The translations under genes and the position numbers were made by a program. Under the pieces are notes generated by a model that was not told where the DNA came from, did not search any database, and worked only from the letters and a program-made list of their open reading frames with translations. Shown one piece after another: positions 58,294 to 64,000 of a DNA stretch of 64,000 nucleotides. Numbering within the stretch: the stretch's first letter is position 1; the number at the start of each line of letters is the position of its first letter. The stretch lies in assembly GCA_024803745.1 (NCBI GenBank), contig JANJXV010000193.1:1674001-1738000 (forward strand), in the 5' to 3' direction. Origin of the DNA: Megascapheus bottae (taxonomy: Eukaryota; Chordata; Mammalia; Rodentia; Geomyidae).

Positions 58294-58522
58294 GTTTTGT
58301 GGTCATGGGACTTGAATTCTAGACCTGGCTGTTCTTCCTGAGCTCTTCAGCTCAAGGCTACTGCCCTATGTCTTTAGCCTCAACCCTACTTCTCATTTTC
58401 TATTGGTTCATTGGAGAGAAGAGTCTAAGGTGTTTTTGTGATAGGTCAGTCTTCGAACCTTGATCCTCAGATCTCAGCCTCCTAAGTAGCTAGGATTACA
58501 GGCATGAGCCACGGGCTCATGG
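58294..58522 (-). mobile_element. Composite SINE, full length
   Basis: 'gtcatgggacttgaattcta', 'gctcttcagctcaaggctac', 'agcctcctaagtagctagga' and 'ggcatgagccacgggctcat'; both modules in complement. Confidence 0.92.
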
Positions 58523-58627
58523 CTTTCTCATTTTATTTTGTTTCACAGTGATTTCTACAGAGAAATCTAACTTTAACTCTACTTCCAGATAGAATTCGGC
58601 ATATCACCCTATGATTCTTGGTGCCGG

Positions 58628-58790
58628 GGGTTTGGGCTAGCATGCAGAAAGACCTGGTTCAGTTCCTTGCTACTACATACAAAGAAAAAGCCAGAAGTGG
58701 TGCTATGACTCAAGAAGTAGAGAGCTAGCCTTGAGAAGACCCAAGGATCATGCTCAGGCCCTGAGACCAAGCATAGGCTTGGGAAAAGAA
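58628..58790 (+). mobile_element. ID-like SINE
   Basis: 'ctagcatgcagaaagacctg', B-box-like 'tggttcagttcc', 'gtggtgctatgactcaagaa' and tail after 'aggcttggg'. Confidence 0.85.
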
Positions 58791-58936
58791 AATGATTCTT
58801 GATTCATTCACAAAGAATTCCATAGGTTCCACACAGGATTTAGGGTAACTAAGAATATTATTGCTCAGTACATCACAACATGAACTTACCAATGGGGCTC
58901 AGGCTCCAACATCAATATGAAGATGCATTCACTCAC

Positions 58937-59026
58937 CTGTGATATTCTTGTCAGAGGAATTTCCTATCCAGAGTTCTGCACAGTGCTCTAGCTTGTCAAT
59001 TAATACAGGTTTGGGAACACAGGGCC
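58937..59026 (-). CDS. KRAB-B exon
   Basis: 90 bp between 'atttacag' and 'gtgagt'. Read in phase with the KRAB-A exon it gives 'GPCVPKPVLIDKLEHCAELW' followed by 'IGNSSDKNIT', matching the KRAB-B pattern (KP..I..LE...E.W). It is open throughout and leaves in phase 1, fitting the last exon. Confidence 0.88.
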
Positions 59027-59194
59027 CTGTAAATTAGAAACAGTAGAGAATTATTGCTTATGCTGTGTCATCATTGTTTAAGTTCGCAGACATCCTACTC
59101 ACAAGTTATGTATTAAATCTTTTTTCTCATTTCTCACTGGCTCCATGGTTGACTTTTCCCCAGCTCTGGATTCATTTTCTATGGCATAAACTTA

Positions 59195-59310
59195 CCTGTC
59201 TTGCTCAAGGCTAGAAAAATACCAGTTTGAGTCCCAGCTCCACTTACATGCATAGGTCTTCATGCAAGCTAGGCAAGCACTCAACAACAAAGTCAAACTC
59301 TTGACACTCC
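59195..59310 (-). mobile_element. ID-like SINE, internally deleted
   Basis: 'cttgctcaaggctagaaaaa' and 'catgcaagctaggcaagcac' in complement. Confidence 0.75.
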
Positions 59311-59452
59311 ACTAACATTTTTGAGGGGTTACTTGGAGTTATAGAGTTTCATGGCAATTTTTATGCCATTGCTGGCTTCAAATTAGAATTCTTAGATTTC
59401 TTCCTCCTGAATATTTTAAGAGTACAGGCATGAAACATTGCACCTAGTGCCA
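59311..59452 (-). mobile_element. B1-like SINE module
   Basis: 'ggcttcaaattagaattctt', 'agagtacaggcatgaaacat' and 'tgcacctagtgccagg' in complement. Confidence 0.75.
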
Positions 59453-59699
59453 GGTTTCCATTATAAACTCACTGTTTAGTGATTTGTAGATCCTATTTCC
59501 AATAATGATATATATTCTATTCTGGATTGTTTATCCACTTACAATTACTGTGTAAGTTTGGAATGTCGTCTCCATTAGAGGAAACATAATTTAGAACTGT
59601 TGTCAAAGTATCCTGAAGGTATCCTGAAGAATGAGTACAAAATTACCTTAGGTTTTCTTTAGAAAGTAATGATAATTCTCAGGGCCTGGAATCTTTCAT
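59453..59699. other. Intron between the KRAB-A and KRAB-B exons, unique part
   Basis: No recognisable feature; AT-rich. Confidence 0.5.
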
Positions 59700-59702
59700 T
59701 TA

Positions 59703-59942
<240 letters not shown>

Positions 59943-60044
59943 TTAGCACTGAGTTATAAACACACAATGTCTGGAATTTTATTCTTTTTATTGTTTGAAT
60001 TGTATTCCTTTACTTAAATGTTTAGACTTACATGAAATATTGAC

Positions 60045-60112
60045 CTGAAAAGCTTAGGGATGGTGCCTAGGCCCAGAGTTCAAGTCCCAAGACCCACAAA
60101 AAAATAAAAAGG
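60045..60112 (+). mobile_element. ID-like SINE, 3' end
   Basis: 'gatggtgcctaggcccagag' and 'ttcaagtcccaagacccac' with an A-rich tail. Confidence 0.75.
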
Positions 60113-60240
60113 CAAGCCAGGTGTTGGTTGCTCACGCCTGTCATCCTAGCTACTCAGGAGACTGAGATCTGAGGACCATAGTTCAAAGCCAGCCTGGCAC
60201 AAAATTCCATGACACTCCTTTCCAATTACCCACCATAAAA
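60113..60240 (+). mobile_element. B1-like SINE module
   Basis: 'gccaggtgttggttgctcac', 'atcctagctactcaggagac' and 'agttcaaagccagcctggca', close to the 7SL-derived consensus. Confidence 0.88.
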
Positions 60241-60499
60241 TGTTTAATGGCTTGTGGCATATCATGGGAGAGCAATTGTGGTATCGACAAAAATAAGTCG
60301 AGGGAGTAGATTTAGGTTATAAATGGAATTATTCCATTGAAAAGGAACTACATTATATGATGACATATGCTGGTACTGTGAGATTATTGCAAAATCTTAG
60401 GGTATCAAGTAATAATACTGTGAAGTACACCCAGAATGTTAATGTTCTATGTCTGGCGTAATAATCACTTAAGGAAGAAAATTTTTTTTCTTTTATCTT
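60241..60499. other. Unique DNA
   Basis: No supported feature. Confidence 0.5.
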
Positions 60500-60740
60500 T
60501 TTGGCTGGGGGATTTGTAAGGCTTGAACTCTGGGCCTGGGCACTGTTCCTGAGCTCTTCAACTCAAGGCTATCACCCTACCGATGGAGCCACAGTGCCAT
60601 TTCCCATATTCTAGTGGTTAACTGTCGATGAGAGTCTCATAGACTTTCTAATGCGCAGGCTGGCTGAACCAAATCTTTAGATACCAGCCAGATATCTGAG
60701 TAGCTAGGATTACAGGTAGAAGTCACTGCACCTGGCAAGA
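60500..60740 (-). mobile_element. Composite SINE, full length
   Basis: 'aggcttgaactctgggcctg', 'gatggagccacagtgccatt' and 'ctgagtagctaggattacag'; both modules in complement. Confidence 0.9.
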
Positions 60741-60844
60741 AATTTATTTCTTGCTGTTTTATACTACAAATTTACTGTATTTTTACTTTTTCAAAAAGAC
60801 TGAGGATGACCTTTGTTCTGTATATAATGGGAAGAGGGGTAGGG

Positions 60845-60970
60845 AGCTGTGAGCAGAAGAACTGAGGGGCAATACTCAGGGTAGGACAATGGCCTTAAAC
60901 TAAAGAGCTCACGGCCCAAGATCCAAGCCCCATGACTTTCCCCACTACCCCATAAAAAAAGGGAAAAAAA
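60845..60970 (+). mobile_element. SINE fragment
   Basis: 'aatactcagggtaggacaat' and 'aaagagctcacggcccaaga' with an A-rich end resemble the 3' half of the composite SINE. Confidence 0.55.
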
Positions 60971-61824
60971 TAGGAGATTGGAGATGATTTTCTAAAAAGA
61001 ATATATAGAAATAGTAGTTCAAAATGTAGAAAGAAGTTCAATATTAACAGTCATGAGAAAAATTAAAATTACAATGAAATCATTACTTTAAATATGTTAA
61101 TATAAATATAGTTTTAAACAAAAAGATCCACATACACACACACAAACACACACACACACACACACGCATACAATAAAACAACTTTCAAACTCTATTACTG
61201 GGAAGGTATTGAGAAGAAGTAGAACTTTGGAATAGTTCTTTAAGGAATATAAAGCAATCAAAAATTGAGTGGAGAGTGCTAAAAAAGTGCTAATTATAGA
61301 AGTACATAGAAATATGGTCCAACACTTCTATTTCTAGATTTGTACCTAATGGAAGAGAAAGCAGAGACTAGAACAAATATGTGGAGAATCCATTCACAAC
61401 TATTAATAAAAATCAAAAGATAGAAATATGCAAAACAATGCATTGAAAAGGAAGAACATTTTACTATATTTTACAGATGAATCTTGATTACAGTAAACTA
61501 AAAATACAGCAGTCATAAAGGAAGAGCTAGGGTATGTTTTCCCTTCCAGAGCTTCCAAGGATCAACAAACCCTTAGAGCCAAAAAGCACGATGGTTCCAG
61601 AGAATGGAGTAGAGAGGAACAGGAGCTGAATGTTTAATGATTATACATGGAAGATGAAAATTGCTCTAGATGGATAGAATGAAGAGAGAACTGTACCCTA
61701 AACAATGGTTATGTAGCCACACAGGATGGGACACACCTAAACTCCCTGATCTTGGGAAACTCAAGAAGTATTTCTAGCCATCCTAGATGCATGGAAAGAT
61801 CTATCATAAAAACTAATGTGGAGG
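60971..61824. other. AT-rich unique DNA with a CA microsatellite
   Basis: Apart from (CA)n at about 61131-61167, nothing is recognised. The frames near 61709-62041 overlap SINEs. Confidence 0.5.
61131..61167. repeat. (CA)n microsatellite
   Basis: A run of CA dinucleotides with two small interruptions. Confidence 0.95.
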
Positions 61825-62010
61825 GGCTGGGAGTTTGGCATATTTGTAGAGTGCTTGTATGAAGACGAAGGTTCAATTCCGCAGTACCACATACACAGAA
61901 AAAACCAGAAGTAGTTCTGTGGCTCAAGGAGAAGATCACTAGGCTTGAGGAAAGCTGAAGGACAGTGCTCAGACCGAGTTCCAGCCAAAGGGCTTGTTTA
62001 AAAAAAACCA
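61825..62010 (+). mobile_element. ID-like SINE
   Basis: 'gggagtttggcatatttgta', B-box 'aggttcaattccgc', 'accagaagtagttctgtggc' and a tail after 'gggcttg'. Confidence 0.88.
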
Positions 62011-62013
62011 GAA

Positions 62014-62262
62014 AGCTGAGCATGATGGGGTGGTGGCTCACTTCTATAATCCTAGATACTCAGGAGGCTGAGATCTGAGGATCAAGGTTTAAAGCCATCC
62101 TGGCACAAAAAGACCTGAGACTCTTATCTCCAATTTACCTTTAGAAAATGGGAAGTAGGGCTTGGACCCAGGGTAAGGTGGTAGCCTGGAGCTGAAGAGC
62201 TCAGGGATAGTGCCCAAGCTGAGTTCAAGATCTATGACCCACCAAAAAAAAAGAAAAAACAA
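62014..62262 (+). mobile_element. Composite SINE, full length (reference copy)
   Basis: B1-like head 'gctgagcatgatggggtggt' and 'actcaggaggctgagatctg', then 'gactcttatctccaatttac', then the ID-like 3' part 'agctgaagagctcagggata' and an A-rich tail. It shows the order of the two modules in sense orientation. Confidence 0.92.
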
Positions 62263-62708
62263 AAAATAATATGGAAAAATTTGGATTCTATGAATTTTAT
62301 CAGGCATATAAATGTCTTTTTTTGCTGTTGAAATAACAAATTGTTTGGAAACATTTTAAAAGTTTTTACCTAGAAATGTACACCACAAATGGAATTAATA
62401 AAAAACACAAAATATGCAAAAGATACAAATTATCACAATATGGGTATCCTGCTTTTGTATCTTTTCACTGACTCCTGTTCAAATGAGTCACATATTCTGA
62501 ATCATTTCTCCCAGTCGATATATGCCACACATGTTAGCTTGTACTGAACTTCTTGGGAAATCAAAAGCAAATACTAAGCAAATGTGTGTTAGATTTTGTC
62601 AACAGTGATATTTCAAATATAAATCCCTACTCATTGCATTATTTAATATCAATGCCGGAATCTCAATTACACTGGCAGAATCTTCAATCTTTTGAGAATC
62701 TACAAAAG
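62263..62708. other. AT-rich unique DNA
   Basis: No gene or repeat supported. Confidence 0.5.
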
Positions 62709-63056
62709 GGTGTGTAAATATTTAGGATCGTTATGTCTTCCTGGAGGAGAGATCCCTTTAGTAGTATGTAGTAACCTTCTTTGTCTTTTCTTACTATTTT
62801 TAGTTTGAAGTCTATTGTATCTGATATGAGGATGGCAACTCCAGCATGTTTATGGGGGCAGTTAGCTTGATAGAGTTTATTCCAACCTCTCATTCTGAAA
62901 AGATGATTGTTTTGTGGTAAGATGTGTCTCTTGAAGACAGCAGAACGATGGCTCTTGCTTTTTGATCCAACTAGACAGCCTATGCCGTTTAATTGAAGAG
63001 TTAAGTCCATTGATATTGAGAGTTAGGATTGAGAGATATTTATTAGTTCCTACCAT
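62709..63056 (-). pseudogene. L1 ORF2 relic, endonuclease N-terminal part only
   Basis: About 115 codons from the ORF2 start. Two frames are needed to read the stretch with 'LYQANCPHK' and 'GVAILISDTIDFKL'. Truncated at 62709 before the catalytic Asp motif. Confidence 0.88.
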
Positions 63057-63119
63057 TTTTAAAAGCTTTTAGTAGGGCCTGTGTCTTGACAGTTCTTGTG
63101 GTCCATAGATGGTATGCTG

Positions 63120-64000
63120 TTTAGGTGCCATTTCTTTACCTATATTGCATTTATTTTGGTTTTCTATGTATAGAGCATCTTTGAGAATTCTCTGTAGTGT
63201 TGGTTTTGTTTCGACATATTGTTGCAGCTTTTCCCTGGAATAGAATGTTTTTCTTGTTCCCTCAGTTATGAATGAGAGCTTAGCTGGCTACAGTATTCTT
63301 GGTTGATAGTTATTTGATTTAAGGGCATGACATATATGCTTCCAGTCACTTCGTGCTTGCATGGTCTCTGCTTTGAAATCTACGGTTATTCTGATTGGTT
63401 TGCCTTTATAGGTTACTGATCCCTTTTCCCTGGCTGCCTTTAGGATCTTTTCTTTCGTTTCTATTGATCCAGTTCGGATCACAATGTGGCGGTGGGATGT
63501 TCTTTTCTGGTCAGGCCTGTTTGGGGTTCTAAAAGCTTCTCGTATCTGGATGGACCTGCCCTTCTGGATATTTGGGAAATTCTCTGAGATGATTTCCTGA
63601 AGTATATTTCCAATACCATTGACTTCTTTCTCCACGCCCTCCTCAATACCAACTAGCCTTAAATTAGGCTTCCTAATTGTATCTTGGACCTCCTGAAGCG
63701 CTCTCTCATATTTCCTAGATTTGGATTGACTCATTTTCTGTTCATTCTCTATAATAACTAAATTATCTTCAGCCCCGGAAATTCTCTCCTCTGCATTGTC
63801 TAACCTGCTATCAAAGCTATGTACTTTATTTTTCATCTCCCTTGCTTCTAATTGCTCATTTTTGATGCCTTGCATCTCTTGTTTTAGATCATGTATGGAT
63901 TTCTTTATCTCCTTGATTTCCTTTTGAGTGGTTAGCTCAGTAGCTTTATTTTCTTTGGACATTTGCTGGAGTTTGGTCACGTTTTTATTTGTGGATTCTA
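63120..64000 (-). pseudogene. L1 ORF1 relic, longest open copy in the window
   Basis: Open for 230 codons at 63288-63980 and cut by the window edge. It covers the end of the coiled coil ('EIKEIKKSIHDLKQEMQGIK'), the RRM ('LRLVGIEEGVEKE') and the C-terminal domain ('KGKPIRITVDFKAETMQARS'). It ends at the same TAG before 'PAKLSF' (about 63285-63290) as the array copies. Whether the N-terminus is intact cannot be seen. Confidence 0.9.

Larger units (their letters stand above)
62709..64000 (-). mobile_element. L1 fragment running off the right edge
   Basis: Begins abruptly inside the endonuclease part of ORF2 ('gtgtgtaaatatttaggatc') and continues through the ORF2 start (63056) into ORF1. Its 3' portion, which should lie to the left, is missing. 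In shared positions it resembles array copy 4 more than copies 1-3 (for example 'ttgatagagtttattcc' and 'cgatggctcttgc'). Confidence 0.93.

Noticed and set aside
61709..62041. 110-codon minus-strand frame
   Set aside because: Runs through two SINE copies and has no protein motif.

Overview
This window is a piece of a rodent nuclear genome. It is AT-rich and crowded with LINE-1 (L1) and short SINEs. The SINEs have a tRNA/ID-like module (an A-box-like TGGCCTAGTGG and a B-box-like GGTTCAATTCC can be seen in the better copies), often joined to a 7SL/B1-like module ending in 'gtgagccacc...ggc' when read on the opposite strand. From memory, this SINE style fits the Geomyoidea (kangaroo rats, pocket mice, pocket gophers); I hold that assignment with moderate confidence. 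No bacterial-type gene, CRISPR array or rRNA gene is present.

Positions 1-34110 are a head-to-tail tandem array with a period of about 7.38 kb (successive offsets 7384, 7384, 7382 and 7377). Each unit is one full-length L1 of about 6.0 kb on the minus strand plus a non-L1 spacer of about 1.36 kb carrying two SINEs. The window holds the 5' end of one L1 (1-935), four complete L1 copies (2300-8319, 9684-15703, 17067-23085, 24445-30464), five spacers, and a fifth L1 cut off inside ORF2 at about 34110. The array continues past the left edge. All copies share the same SINEs and junctions and many of the same disabling lesions, so the array spread by DNA duplication and not by new retrotransposition. 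The three left copies are nearly identical; copies 4 and 5, at the right edge, keep older character states.

Positions 34111-43300 and 45030-53480 are mostly SINE remnants, older L1 pieces (including a nested pair with target-site duplications at 37.5-39.4 kb), simple repeats and unique DNA. A diverged, single, inverted copy of the array spacer without any L1 lies at 46071-47430 and is the best candidate for the source locus of the array. Between 43356 and 45027 is an open but frameshifted minus-strand stretch that may be an unidentified decayed retrogene. A twin-primed (5'-inverted) L1 remnant lies at 53480-54360.

Positions 55030-59915 hold a KRAB zinc-finger gene on the minus strand. It has a canonical 127-bp KRAB-A exon, a KRAB-B exon and a long last exon. 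The last exon has two consecutive stop codons before the fingers and a frame change, so it is a pseudogene or, at most, a gene for a KRAB-only protein. The window ends in a further minus-strand L1 (62709-64000, ORF2 start and ORF1) running off the right edge.
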